Positions 54,460 to 61,857 of a DNA stretch of 64,000 bases are shown here, in pieces. Each line of letters opens with the position of its first letter. Within the stretch, counting starts at the first letter, position 1. The position numbers were made by a program, and so were the translations under genes. The notes beneath the pieces are model-generated. The model was not told the DNA's origin. It saw only the letters and a program-made list of their open reading frames with translations, and did no database searches. The DNA lies in assembly GCA_910586985.1 (NCBI GenBank), contig CAJUKK010000003.1, positions 58,210-122,209 of the forward strand. Direction: 5' to 3'. The stretch comes from an uncultured Christensenellaceae bacterium (lineage in GTDB: Bacteria; Bacillota; Clostridia; Christensenellales; Borkfalkiaceae).

Positions 54460-54758
54460 CGCTTCAAGAAATACGGAGAGATTTGCGGACGATTCGTTAC
54501 TATTATTCCAAGCAGAAGGAGTTCGAGAAAGCGGCGGAAACGATCGGGACAAGCAAGGTCACGGAAACGGTCGAGCGGTATAACCAAGCCGTTACAAACG
54601 CGCCTTTGAAACTGTATGAGGTGTACGTCGGACTGTACGTTCATAACAACACGCAGGAAACGGTATCCTTTGATTGGGACTGTTGCGTGGAGTATATCAG
54701 GCGGCTCAATAAACAGCTGTGCATCTTTCTTTTAGAATACTTCAAGAGGGAAAACTAA
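54456..54758 (+). CDS. Small HTH-like protein, paralogue of the preceding gene
   Basis: 100 residues, preceded by CGGAGG inside the upstream gene. It shares the LRTIRYYYSKQKEFEKA start and a C-terminal NTQETVSFDWDCCVEYIRRLNK segment with its neighbour, but the second helix is less HTH-like. The left-hand copy (18218-18507) is frameshifted. It is 6 bases upstream of the Rep gene and co-transcribed. Confidence 0.55.
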   Translation: MTLQEIRRDLRTIRYYYSKQKEFEKAAETIGTSKVTETVERYNQAVTNAPLKLYEVYVGLYVHNNTQETVSFDWDCCVEYIRRLNKQLCIFLLEYFKREN

Positions 54759-54764
54759 AATACT

Positions 54765-55823
54765 ATGCCTTATCCGGAATGTAAAATTTATTTTGACGGA
54801 AGTCATTATATCGCTATTCCGCATACGGAAAAGCGTTACCGTCCCCGTCCGAAGAAAAAGGAAGAAATTATTACGGTCAGGGACGGAAATGTAAGCGTTG
54901 CCGAATCACCATGTAAAGGCGAACAGTTAATAGACGAAGCAAGCGCACCGCAGAATGGCGATACGCTATTACCGCTTGAAAAAATCGCGGTATCTGGTAT
55001 ACGGGAAGAACCCGAACAGCCCGCGCATATCTTGCAACCGAACGAGCGGCTTATGACAAAGAAAGAACTGTTTAATGAGCTATATCAGCAATATCTCTAT
55101 TTGAAGAAAGGCGAACGGCGGGAAAAGATCATGACAGCTTTGCGTCCGTACTTTAAGACGGACAATGCGGTGAAGAACTGTGTAGACAGTAATATCGAAC
55201 GCAAACGGCGCAATCTGATTATGCGGCATATTCGTTTGACGAGGAAAGTCAATTTACAGGCATTCAATTACTTCGTAACGTTTACCTTCAACGGAAAACT
55301 TCATACTGAGGAAAGTTTTCGTAAAGGCTTGAAAAAGACGCTTGCAAATTTCGCCTCACGGAAAGGCTGGAAGTACGTCGGCGTATGGGAACGATCTCCC
55401 GAAAAGCAACGGTTACACTTCCACGGCTTATTCTATATTCCCGAAGGAACGATGCCGGAGTTATTGATTGAAAAGAACGATTACAGCTTCAAAAGCCGCC
55501 GCAGACAGATTACGGTGCAGAATACTTATTTCAACGAACGGTTCGGGCGTTCCGATTTTGAGAAGATAGAGGACTATACCATGCTCGGCAATTCGGTTGC
55601 CTATCTCATGAAGTATCTCGAAAAGACGGGAGAGAAGATTGTTTACAGTAAAGGACTGCCGCAATACTTTATCTCGGATATCATGGATGACGACGTCGTA
55701 ACGACGATTGGCTTGGAAGATAAAAAGCTCTTACTATTCGATGATTTTACCTGCTGGGACGAAGGAGAATATATCGGCACGGTGAGCAAAATTACAATTA
55801 AGCAAATGCGGAAAAGCAACTGA
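54765..55823 (+). CDS. HUH-type replication initiator (Rep), right copy
   Basis: 352 residues. The N-terminal motif YFDGSHYIAIPHTEKRYRP is followed by a variable linker (about 50-90) and a helical region. HUH motifs: FVTFTFNG (from Phe170), LHFHGLFYIP (His218, His220), and AYLMKYLEK with Tyr280 and Tyr284 as candidate nucleophiles. These proteins nick and join DNA for rolling-circle replication. The copy at 16913-17968 is nearly the same protein, and a third, more distant member is at 60542-61459. It ends 36 bases before a separate promoter. Confidence 0.82.
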   Translation: MPYPECKIYFDGSHYIAIPHTEKRYRPRPKKKEEIITVRDGNVSVAESPCKGEQLIDEASAPQNGDTLLPLEKIAVSGIREEPEQPAHILQPNERLMTKKELFNELYQQYLYLKKGERREKIMTALRPYFKTDNAVKNCVDSNIERKRRNLIMRHIRLTRKVNLQAFNYFVTFTFNGKLHTEESFRKGLKKTLANFASRKGWKYVGVWERSPEKQRLHFHGLFYIPEGTMPELLIEKNDYSFKSRRRQITVQNTYFNERFGRSDFEKIEDYTMLGNSVAYLMKYLEKTGEKIVYSKGLPQYFISDIMDDDVVTTIGLEDKKLLLFDDFTCWDEGEYIGTVSKITIKQMRKSN

Positions 55824-55859
55824 TTTTGTCAAGTGACACGATAATGTATTTCAAGGGCT

Positions 55860-55888
55860 TGAAAAAAGGTTTGTGATATGTTATAATT
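55860..55888 (+). promoter_or_regulatory. Promoter of the BRO-N/DinD-like gene
   Basis: TTGAAA (55860-55865), 17-base spacer, TATAAT (55883-55888), 29 bases before the ATG. Confidence 0.85.
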
Positions 55889-55917
55889 GTTTTTGTAAGT
55901 ATATTGGAGAAAAATAC

Positions 55918-56805
55918 ATGCAAAATAAGATCAAAGTTTTTGAAAGCAAACAGGTGCGTACCGTATGGGATGCCGAAGCCGAAGAATGGTATTTTTCGGT
56001 CGTGGATATAGTCGCTGTTTTAATAGATAAAGATTATGATGGTGCGCGTAAGTATTGGAAAGTGTTAAAAGGCAGGTTGAAAGCCGAGGGGAGTGAGTTG
56101 GTATCATTTTGTTACCAACTGAAATTACAATCTTCCGATGGGAAATATTATAAAACAGATGTGCTTGATACGAAAGGTGTATTACGACTTGTACAATCTA
56201 TCCCTTCACCCAAAGCCGAACCGTTCAAAATGTGGCTGGCGCAGGTCGGCAGCGAACGTTTGGACGAAATAGCTGATCCCGAAAAGGCAATCCTTCGCGG
56301 CGCGGATTATTACCGTGCAAAGGGCTATACGGAAGGCTGGATCAACCAACGCTTGCAGACGATTGAAATGCGGAAAGAGCTTACCGACGAATGGAAAGCG
56401 CGCGGTATCGAACGAGATAAGGACTACGCGATTTTAACAAGCGAAATGACAAAGGCTTGGAGCGGTCTTACCGTTCAGGAATATAAGCAACTCAAAGGCT
56501 TAAAGAAAGAGAATTTGCGCGATAACATGACGAACATCGAACTTGTTTTGAATATGCTCGCAGAAGTAACTACGACGGCAATTTCACGGCAAGAACAGCC
56601 GGAAACTTTTGACGAAAGTAAAAGGATTGCTCGCCGCGGCGGTAGTGTTGCAAAAAATGCAAGAGCAGACATTGAGAGCCAATTAGGGCAATCGGTAATA
56701 TCTCCGTTAAATGCAAGCGATAAGCCTGCACTTGAAATCCAATCGTCCATTCCCGATAGCACGGAGGACGGCGCTCCCGACGGAACAGCATCGAAAAAGC
56801 AATAA
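55918..56805 (+). CDS. BRO-N / DinD-like protein
   Basis: 295 residues from the ATG at 55918 (TTGGAGAAAAA upstream). The N-terminal BRO domain (IKVFESKQVRTVWDAEAEEWYFSVVDIVAVL) occurs in phage antirepressors. The middle and end (WINQRLQTIEMRKELTDEW; GGSVAKNARADIESQLG) match the DNA-damage-inducible DinD family, whose E. coli member binds RecA filaments. It is probably a regulator or stress-response modulator carried by the element. It has its own promoter and no counterpart in the left copy. Confidence 0.82.
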   Translation: MQNKIKVFESKQVRTVWDAEAEEWYFSVVDIVAVLIDKDYDGARKYWKVLKGRLKAEGSELVSFCYQLKLQSSDGKYYKTDVLDTKGVLRLVQSIPSPKAEPFKMWLAQVGSERLDEIADPEKAILRGADYYRAKGYTEGWINQRLQTIEMRKELTDEWKARGIERDKDYAILTSEMTKAWSGLTVQEYKQLKGLKKENLRDNMTNIELVLNMLAEVTTTAISRQEQPETFDESKRIARRGGSVAKNARADIESQLGQSVISPLNASDKPALEIQSSIPDSTEDGAPDGTASKKQ

Positions 56806-56852
56806 GCAAACGGAACTATTAACTAAAAAATAACGGCATTCAAATACGGTTC

Positions 56853-56938
56853 AAAATCGGGATATCGCGCGACGGTAAGCGCGGGCGGATCGCCAAGCGG
56901 ATTAGCGGCGAACGCCCGCTCCGTCGGCGCCCGATTTT
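56853..56938. repeat. Long GC-rich hairpin sharing a 29-bp core with 60024-60052
   Basis: Nested pairing: AAAATCGGG (56853-56861) with CCCGATTTT (56930-56938), GACGG (56871-56875) with CCGTC (56921-56925), GCGGGCG (56881-56887) with CGCCCGC (56913-56919), TCGCC with GGCGA. Bases 56883-56911 recur exactly, in reverse complement, at 60024-60052. It may act as a terminator or as a single-strand origin or recombination site for the Rep proteins. Confidence 0.75.
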
Positions 56939-56984
56939 CGTATTTTTAGCGGTTGTTTCAGTTGCGTTACGGCGTGTGCTGGTC

Positions 56985-57005
56985 CGCGGCGGCGAAGCCG
57001 CCGCG
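56985..57005. repeat. Perfect GC hairpin downstream of the BRO gene
   Basis: CGCGGCGGC pairs with GCCGCCGCG around a GAA triloop. Just before it, 56970-56983 (CGGCGTGTGCTGGT) recurs inverted at 63574-63587. No gene is seen in 56806-57300. Confidence 0.6.
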
Positions 57006-57049
57006 CTTGTATCAAGACTGTAACACATTTTTATGGATACTCCAATTAT

Positions 57050-57703
57050 TTGCCTTTTCGGGTATAGGCGGTAGCACAAAGAAAAGCGGAAGTAAACGGA
57101 AAAAACTTTTGCGCATGATTTGAATATTAAAAAGAAACGCTTAACGGAACAAAACCGTTAGGCGTTATTTTTATGCAAAACTTTTTTCTTGGTCGTTGAC
57201 TTCCGTGTTGCCGTTCTCGAAGAATATGTTTTTTAACTTTTCTTCGTGCTTCCGTTGTGGTTGCCGAAAAGGCAAATAAAACAATCGGAGGAAATCCAAA
57301 ATGAACAACAAAAGCACATTCCTCAATTACGAAGTAATGAAAGAGGAAATCTCACCCGACAACGTATTCGCTATGGCGGAAATCATAGCGTTTGCGGAAA
57401 CGCGGTATCTCATAAGCTATATGGGAACGCAGATGCAAAAGACGTATATCGAATTGTATAAGGACATCTTGAACAAAAACGACGTAACCCGCGTATTAAG
57501 CGACGGATATGATTTGGTGCAGGAATGCGCGTTGTGTCTTTGCGAGCACTACGGAAAGCATTTGAGCGATATTATAAGTTATACCAAGAAAGGCAAGAAG
57601 ATCACCGTACAAATGGCGTGCATCAGAAAGATGAACAAACTGATAAACAGAAAGACGAGAGACCGTTACCGTAACATCAGCCTCGAAGCATTAACACGGA
57701 AAA
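57050..57703 (+). repeat. Long direct repeat, right copy (partner 15877-16530)
   Basis: Same non-coding leader and first part of the sigma-like gene as the left copy, at a constant offset of 41173 bases. Here the gene continues to its natural end. Confidence 0.92.
57136..57172 (+). terminator. Terminator/attenuator in the repeated leader, right copy
   Basis: Same 12-bp stem as at 15963 (57136-57147 with 57155-57166), followed by ATTTTTA, 129 bases before the ATG. Confidence 0.75.
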
Positions 57704-57927
57704 GCGAACCGACAGTCGAAATGAAGGAAGAAGTCAAGCAAGATTATGAGCAATGCGATAAAATCGTAGAGAGCTTGAATTTAACGGAAAATATGCGAAT
57801 CGCGCTCGAATGCAGAATAGCGGGATTGAGCTATCCCGAAATCGGAAGAATCCTTGAAAGAGCGCAAGCAACCGTTTATGAGTATTTTATAAAAATGCGG
57901 ATGAGGTACACGGCGATTTACGGGTAA
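57301..57927 (+). CDS. Sigma-70-like element regulator, full length
   Basis: 208 residues, site CGGAGG 11 bases before the ATG. The N-terminal 150 residues are helical and unassigned (KITVQMACIRKMNKLINRKTRDRYRNI; core INRKTRDRYRNI). The C-terminal part, LTENMRIALECRIAGLSYPEIGRILERAQATVYEYF (core LSYPEIGRILERAQ), is a sigma region 4-type helix-turn-helix. It probably controls the element's genes. The copy at 16128 lacks this C-terminal part. Confidence 0.72.
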   Translation: MNNKSTFLNYEVMKEEISPDNVFAMAEIIAFAETRYLISYMGTQMQKTYIELYKDILNKNDVTRVLSDGYDLVQECALCLCEHYGKHLSDIISYTKKGKKITVQMACIRKMNKLINRKTRDRYRNISLEALTRKSEPTVEMKEEVKQDYEQCDKIVESLNLTENMRIALECRIAGLSYPEIGRILERAQATVYEYFIKMRMRYTAIYG

Positions 57928-58034
57928 TGTGAAGTTATAACTGCTAAAAAAGGCATATATTATATGAAATAGAGAAATGCCACTATTTTTCTAAAATATA
58001 TGTAACTAATTAAGATATTTATATTGCGAAATTA

Positions 58035-58068
58035 AAGAACAACGGTCGAAGAATCGACCGTTGTTCTT
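58035..58068. terminator. Bidirectional terminator between converging genes
   Basis: Perfect 15-bp stem (58035-58049 with 58054-58068) and 4-base loop between the sigma-like gene (+) and the lipoprotein gene (-). Confidence 0.85.
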
Positions 58069-58082
58069 ATAATACTATTTGT

Positions 58083-58952
58083 CTACGCTTCTGGATTCAC
58101 GTAGTCCGCTTTGTTATACCAAGCAGGTATAACCAAATCGGTTACGAGATATTCGTCGTGCATATCGTATGTTTTAACACTATCCTGCCGAACGGTGTAT
58201 TCATTCCGATAAGCTTTTTCGTCGAACTCGTTTTTGCCGGGATAAACATACGCAAAACTCCAATCCCCGTCGTTCTTAATTTCAATATAGCTGCGCAAAT
58301 TTTCATAATCTGCCGAATCCTCTTTCATATCACGGTAAGGAATTTGTTTACGCTCCAATCCGACCGCATAATCGAATAGGGCACACTTAGAGATTTCGAC
58401 ATTATCGTGATAAGACCCTGAGTTGACACGGCAAAACAATAACTGTCGGTTCGCTCCTTCCACAACAATATATTGTTCATTATCGCTACCTGTAAAATAC
58501 CTTTCACGGAAGCCGTAGTCCGAAGAATGCGAAACATACAGCTGATGGAACGTTTGCGTATATTCAACCAGCAAAACACGGTAAGGTCCGTTCCCGCAAT
58601 ATTCGCCGATTACGTCGACGTAGCTACCCTCGACGTAAAATTCCGAAACGCTTTCAATTTCAACGGAATATAAATATGTGCGAGAGAAGGGCAGGGAGAA
58701 TTTTATTTCCTCGTAATCGACCGAGGGAATAATGTCGTTTAACACCGCCCCGTCGAGCACGGACTCCGATTTTCCGCCCGTCGCCTTGGCGTATGAACGC
58801 TCGATCGCCACCGTCAACGCGCTCATATCCCAAGAAAATTTTACCTTCTCCTTTTCTTCGGGAGGCTGATTACAAGCCGCAAACGAAAGCAAGGATACCG
58901 CCGTAAACAATAACGAAACACACGCAAGTATGATTTTTTTAACTTTACCCAT
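58083..58952 (-). CDS. Lipoprotein of unknown function
   Basis: 289 residues from the second ATG (58952), which has GGAG 6 bases upstream; an ATG at 58958 directly abuts the site. The signal peptide ends in lipobox FAAC (lipid Cys27). The mature part is acidic and rich in Tyr and Asp, with no motif I recognise. It is the last gene of a minus-strand operon with the PPC-like frames at 58964-59496 and lies between mobile-element modules, so it may be cargo. Confidence 0.7.
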   Translation of the reverse strand: MGKVKKIILACVSLLFTAVSLLSFAACNQPPEEKEKVKFSWDMSALTVAIERSYAKATGGKSESVLDGAVLNDIIPSVDYEEIKFSLPFSRTYLYSVEIESVSEFYVEGSYVDVIGEYCGNGPYRVLLVEYTQTFHQLYVSHSSDYGFRERYFTGSDNEQYIVVEGANRQLLFCRVNSGSYHDNVEISKCALFDYAVGLERKQIPYRDMKEDSADYENLRSYIEIKNDGDWSFAYVYPGKNEFDEKAYRNEYTVRQDSVKTYDMHDEYLVTDLVIPAWYNKADYVNPEA

Positions 58953-58963
58953 GCTCATCTCCG

Positions 58964-59275
58964 TTAAACTTTCGCTATTTGAATCATACCTTCTGCATTC
59001 GTCGTTGTGCTATACAGTCTTAATTGAAGGTAGTATGTTTTTCCCGCTTCAAGAGTGTAGACTATTTCAGAACTACGATCTGAACTGCTTTTATCGTCGT
59101 TATGCGTTATATAATTAAAATTATTATCCAATAATGTTAAATAAGTGTCTTGTGTGCTACCTGTGCGTGCAAACGCCGACATTTTATAACTTCCGGTCGT
59201 TAAATCGGGAACGGTTATCCTATAATAGATGTATTCACCTTCATTTAATTCCCAATCAGCATACTTAGGCAACAT
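58964..59275 (-). CDS. PPC-like beta domain, probably 3' half of a split secreted protein
   Basis: 103 residues with the pattern of a bacterial pre-peptidase C-terminal (PPC) domain: LNEGEYIYYRITVP, DTYLTLLDNNFNYITHNDD and LEAGKTYYLQLRLYS. It lacks its own signal peptide and has no ribosome site. Its ATG overlaps the stop of the upstream frame (TAATG), so it is either translated by reinitiation or is the second half of a gene broken by a frameshift. Such domains usually follow secreted enzymes or adhesins. Confidence 0.6.
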   Translation of the reverse strand: MLPKYADWELNEGEYIYYRITVPDLTTGSYKMSAFARTGSTQDTYLTLLDNNFNYITHNDDKSSSDRSSEIVYTLEAGKTYYLQLRLYSTTTNAEGMIQIAKV

Positions 59276-59496
59276 TATATTTCTACTATATTATATTTTG
59301 ACAGCTCTATATCAACTTCTGTTGGTTGTTGATGATAGTATGTATCTTCATCTTTAATTTCAGATAAAGTATCTGCCGTTGCATCAGCATAGCTAAATAA
59401 GGGATTCATAATGTTCAATAGGCATATAAAACCAAACAGTAAAGCATAAGCCACAATACATAAAGTTAATATAGATTTTCGTGTACACTTTTTCAT
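59275..59496 (-). CDS. Signal-peptide-bearing small protein, probably 5' half of the PPC-like protein
   Basis: 73 residues, with AAGGAG 8 bases before the ATG. The start is a signal peptide (SILTLCIVAYALLFGFICLL), followed by an acidic stretch. The frame stops at TAA overlapping the next ATG. Together the two frames would make a normal secreted PPC protein of about 175 residues. The gene lies downstream of a leader-peptide attenuator (59637-59803). Confidence 0.6.
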   Translation of the reverse strand: MKKCTRKSILTLCIVAYALLFGFICLLNIMNPLFSYADATADTLSEIKDEDTYYHQQPTEVDIELSKYNIVEI

Positions 59497-59636
59497 AATT
59501 AATTCTCCTTATTTAATTTATCGACAAAAAAATTATAATTCCAATATTTGATCGAGAGGGACTCATATTTCACGCGGCAATCAATTAAGATTCAATTTCT
59601 GATTTTTAACAGTGTCTTTATCGTAAGAAAAATAAA

Positions 59637-59672
59637 AAGCATATGACAACACTATTCTTTGTCTATATGCTT
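59637..59672 (-). terminator. Attenuator terminator in the leader of the secreted-protein operon
   Basis: AAGCATAT (59637-59644) pairs with ATATGCTT (59665-59672), extended by GACAA with TTGTC across a one-base bulge. Read on the minus strand it is followed by TTTTTATTTTTCTT. It lies between the promoter at 59775 and the start codon at 59496. Confidence 0.75.
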
Positions 59673-59691
59673 AATAAATGAAATATTGCAT
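59671..59691 (-). CDS. Candidate leader peptide MQYFIY
   Basis: A six-codon frame, ATG (59691-59689) to TAA (59673-59671), preceded by GGAGG with a 9-base spacer. Its stop codon overlaps the first bases of the attenuator stem. A ribosome stalled or stopping here could change terminator folding, as in ribosome-mediated attenuation. It is very short, so the call rests on the good ribosome site and position. Confidence 0.5.
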   Translation of the reverse strand: MQYFIY

Positions 59692-59774
59692 CGGCGGACA
59701 CCTCCGTCTTTTATTTTCAAATAATACCTAACTTCTAAAACTACTTCCTGCCTAATCTATTCTTTGATACTCTT

Positions 59775-59803
59775 ATCTTATCATACATTTTTAGTCTTGT
59801 CAA
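59775..59803 (-). promoter_or_regulatory. Promoter of the secreted-protein/lipoprotein operon
   Basis: On the minus strand: TTGACA (59803-59798), 17-base spacer, TAAGAT (59780-59775). Confidence 0.8.
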
Positions 59804-59902
59804 TACCATTTGTAAAAATTTTCCAAAACACTCTATGTTAAAATTTTAGCAAAAGAAGAAATTAGCGTAATTAAAGAAGACATTTGTTATGTTTAATGGC
59901 AG

Positions 59903-59970
59903 TTAGGCGTGAGCTTGTCTATGACGAGCGCGGCGGCGCTTCGCGCCGCCGCGGACAAGCTCACGCCTAA
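59903..59970. repeat. Large cruciform-forming palindrome
   Basis: A perfect 17-bp outer stem (59903-59919 with 59954-59970) encloses a 10-bp GC stem (59930-59939 with 59943-59952) with TTC loop; ten unpaired bases lie only on the left side. CAAGCTCACGCC of the right arm recurs at 63589-63600. It is non-coding and may be a replication or transfer origin, or a strong terminator. Confidence 0.75.
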
Positions 59971-60000
59971 AAAGAAAACAACTCAATTAAAAGAAAGAAA

Positions 60001-60076
60001 TGAACGCCGACGAGGACGGGCGGTCGCCGCTAATCCGCTTGGCGATCCGCCCGTTCTCCTCGCGGCGGCCCGTTCA
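60001..60076. repeat. Second long hairpin, containing the 29-bp core shared with 56883-56911
   Basis: Outer TGAAC with GTTCA, CGAGGA with TCCTCG, GACGGGCGG-type pairing and inner TCGCC (60024-60028) with GGCGA (60041-60045). Bases 60024-60052 are the exact reverse complement of 56883-56911. It sits 31 bases from the cruciform. Confidence 0.72.
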
Positions 60077-60216
60077 TCTTCTTATGCTTTTATACGGTGA
60101 GTTGATTTTTCTTTTTATGGGGAAAAGCTGTCCGCAGTTTCCCTTTCCTTCCGCTTTTGTTCCTATGACTACCGAAAATATTCCCGTAAAGTTCCCCCGA
60201 AGTACACCTTTAACGT

Positions 60217-60245
60217 TTGACATTCCTGTTTTTTGTGTATATAAT
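60217..60245 (+). promoter_or_regulatory. Promoter of the rep-tnpW-recombinase operon
   Basis: Consensus TTGACA (60217-60222), 17-base spacer, consensus TATAAT (60240-60245). The leader is about 290 bases long. Confidence 0.9.
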
Positions 60246-60450
60246 AGGCAAGCACGGTAAAAGTGCGTAACAATTTCATAGCAGAACTGTGTCAATAGGA
60301 AATCTATTGTGCAGCTAAAACAGCAGACCGGTATTAGAGTAGAAGCAAAGTAGCGTATAGCGAAAAGCAGGTTCACCCCCAACACAGAAAAGGTGCAGCG
60401 TTGCGTTTTGATAAGAGAGAAGTGTAGTTAATCTACGCTCTTATTCGACG

Positions 60451-60510
60451 GGCGGTGTACAAAGTTTTATGAGATCAAGTTCTCGTAAGATTTTGTACAC
60501 CGCCTTTTTT
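60451..60510 (+). terminator. Attenuator in the rep leader
   Basis: A 13-bp stem (60451-60463 with 60492-60504) containing a second small stem (TTATGAGA with TTCTCGTAA), then TTTTTT (60505-60510). It lies between promoter and rep start (60542), so most transcripts should stop here unless an alternative fold forms. A further small hairpin (about 60413-60443) precedes it. Confidence 0.85.
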
Positions 60511-60541
60511 CGTGTAAATTTTTTCATCGGAGGAGAGAAAT

Positions 60542-61459
60542 TTGCAGGAAAACAAGACACCAAACACAGGCAGGAATCTGATCGGCGCGAAGGTCTATTT
60601 TGACGGAAGCCAATGGATCGCCATTCCACACACGGAACGACCGTATCGGAAACGCGGAAAGGCAAGAGATAAACCGAATGAGAGCGAAGCGGTTGCCGAG
60701 TTCGAGCAAGCATTTAAGAAAGCCAAAGGCAAACGGCGAAAGCGGAAAGAAATGCTTGTCAAAGAGTTTGCACCGCTTTTTAAGAGCGAACAGCAGGCAA
60801 GCGAGTTTGTGGAAGAACAGTTCAACAGGTTGAGCCGCAACCGTTGGGAACGGTATAAGCGCATGATACGGCGGGCGTATCTGCAAGCGTGGGATTATTT
60901 TGTAACGTTTACTTTTGATTCAGAAAAACATACGGAAGAGAGTTTTAGAAAGCAACTTATGAATTGTCTGTATCACCTCTCTAACCGGAAAGGCTGGCGG
61001 TATATCGGTGTATGGGAACGAGGCGAGCTTGGAAAGCGGTTACACTTCCATGCGCTCATGCACATACCGCAAGGGGCTATGGTGGGCGAATTGGAAGAGC
61101 ACAACGATTACAGCACCAAACGGCACAAGTGGGAAAAGAGCGTGCAGAACAGCTTTTTTAACGAACGGTTCGGGCGTAGCGATTTTGACGCTATCGTTTG
61201 CAGTAGATCGGTATCGGACAGCGTGAACTATATGCTGAAATATCTATCGAAAAGCGACGAGAAGGTTGTGTATTCACGGGGATTGAAAACGTATCTCGTG
61301 GCGGATATTTTGGACGAAGATATTCTCTGTCCGTATCACTTGGACGGCGAGTACGAGAACAAGTATATTCTTTCCCCGAACTTTACTTGTATTACAGACG
61401 GCGAGATCTTGGGAACGGTTAGTCCCGAGGTTATCGCCCAAATGCCTAAATGTAACTGA
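60542..61459 (+). CDS. HUH-type replication initiator (Rep), third member
   Basis: 305 residues starting with TTG at 60542, preceded by CGGAGGAGAG. It shares the N-terminal VYFDGSQWIAIPHTERPYRKR motif and the HUH core with the other two Rep proteins: FVTFTFDSE, LHFHALMHIP (His168, His170) and NYMLKYLSK with two tyrosines. The C-terminus ends PEVIAQMPKCN, like the others. It probably nicks an origin on this element for rolling-circle replication. It is controlled by a long attenuated leader and followed by tnpW-like and recombinase genes. Confidence 0.82.
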   Translation: MQENKTPNTGRNLIGAKVYFDGSQWIAIPHTERPYRKRGKARDKPNESEAVAEFEQAFKKAKGKRRKRKEMLVKEFAPLFKSEQQASEFVEEQFNRLSRNRWERYKRMIRRAYLQAWDYFVTFTFDSEKHTEESFRKQLMNCLYHLSNRKGWRYIGVWERGELGKRLHFHALMHIPQGAMVGELEEHNDYSTKRHKWEKSVQNSFFNERFGRSDFDAIVCSRSVSDSVNYMLKYLSKSDEKVVYSRGLKTYLVADILDEDILCPYHLDGEYENKYILSPNFTCITDGEILGTVSPEVIAQMPKCN

Positions 61460-61501
61460 CCAATTTTTGTCTTTCGTCTGCGGAGCTTAAACGAAAACGC
61501 A

Positions 61502-61550
61502 CTTTCCGTCAAGGGTAGTACAGAGCAACTTCGTTGCCCTTGACGGAAAG
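61502..61550. repeat. Compound hairpin after the rep gene
   Basis: A 14-bp outer stem (61502-61515 with 61537-61550) encloses GCAAC/GTTGC. No T run follows, so it is more likely a DNA site or mRNA-processing structure than a simple terminator. Confidence 0.6.
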
Positions 61551-61646
61551 CAAGAAATTAGAGAATGAATATGCTTGCCTATGCGTTTCCGTTTTGTTTC
61601 GTCCTTGCCGAAAGACAAACAAAAAATTATTAAAGGAGTGTAAACA

Positions 61647-61853
61647 TTGAAAACAACAAAACAACGTGAAACTTACGGCAGTATCGAGGAGTACGAGGAA
61701 AATTGCTATCTCTTTTCCCCGTCTATCAGCAAACGGAGAAGCGTCGGCGGGAAATCCTATTTTGTCCGCAGATATTTCCGTGGCGGACAGGATTTCGAGA
61801 AGACTATGGAACGGCTTGCAGTCAAACAGTCTTACATGAAGGACGCGGGGTGA
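61647..61853 (+). CDS. TnpW-like small transposon protein
   Basis: 68 residues starting with TTG 61647 (AAAGGAGTG upstream). A basic start (TTKQRETYGS), a core of RRSVGGKSYFVRRYFRGG and a helical end (FEKTMERLAVKQSYM) resemble TnpW family proteins, which typically precede large serine recombinases in Tn4451-like elements. Role unknown. It ends 4 bases before the recombinase start. Confidence 0.6.
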   Translation: MKTTKQRETYGSIEEYEENCYLFSPSISKRRSVGGKSYFVRRYFRGGQDFEKTMERLAVKQSYMKDAG

Positions 61854-61857
61854 GAAC

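Noticed and set aside
59909..60100. Small plus-strand frame across the cruciform and second hairpin
   Set aside because: Low-complexity product caused by the palindromes; no ribosome site.
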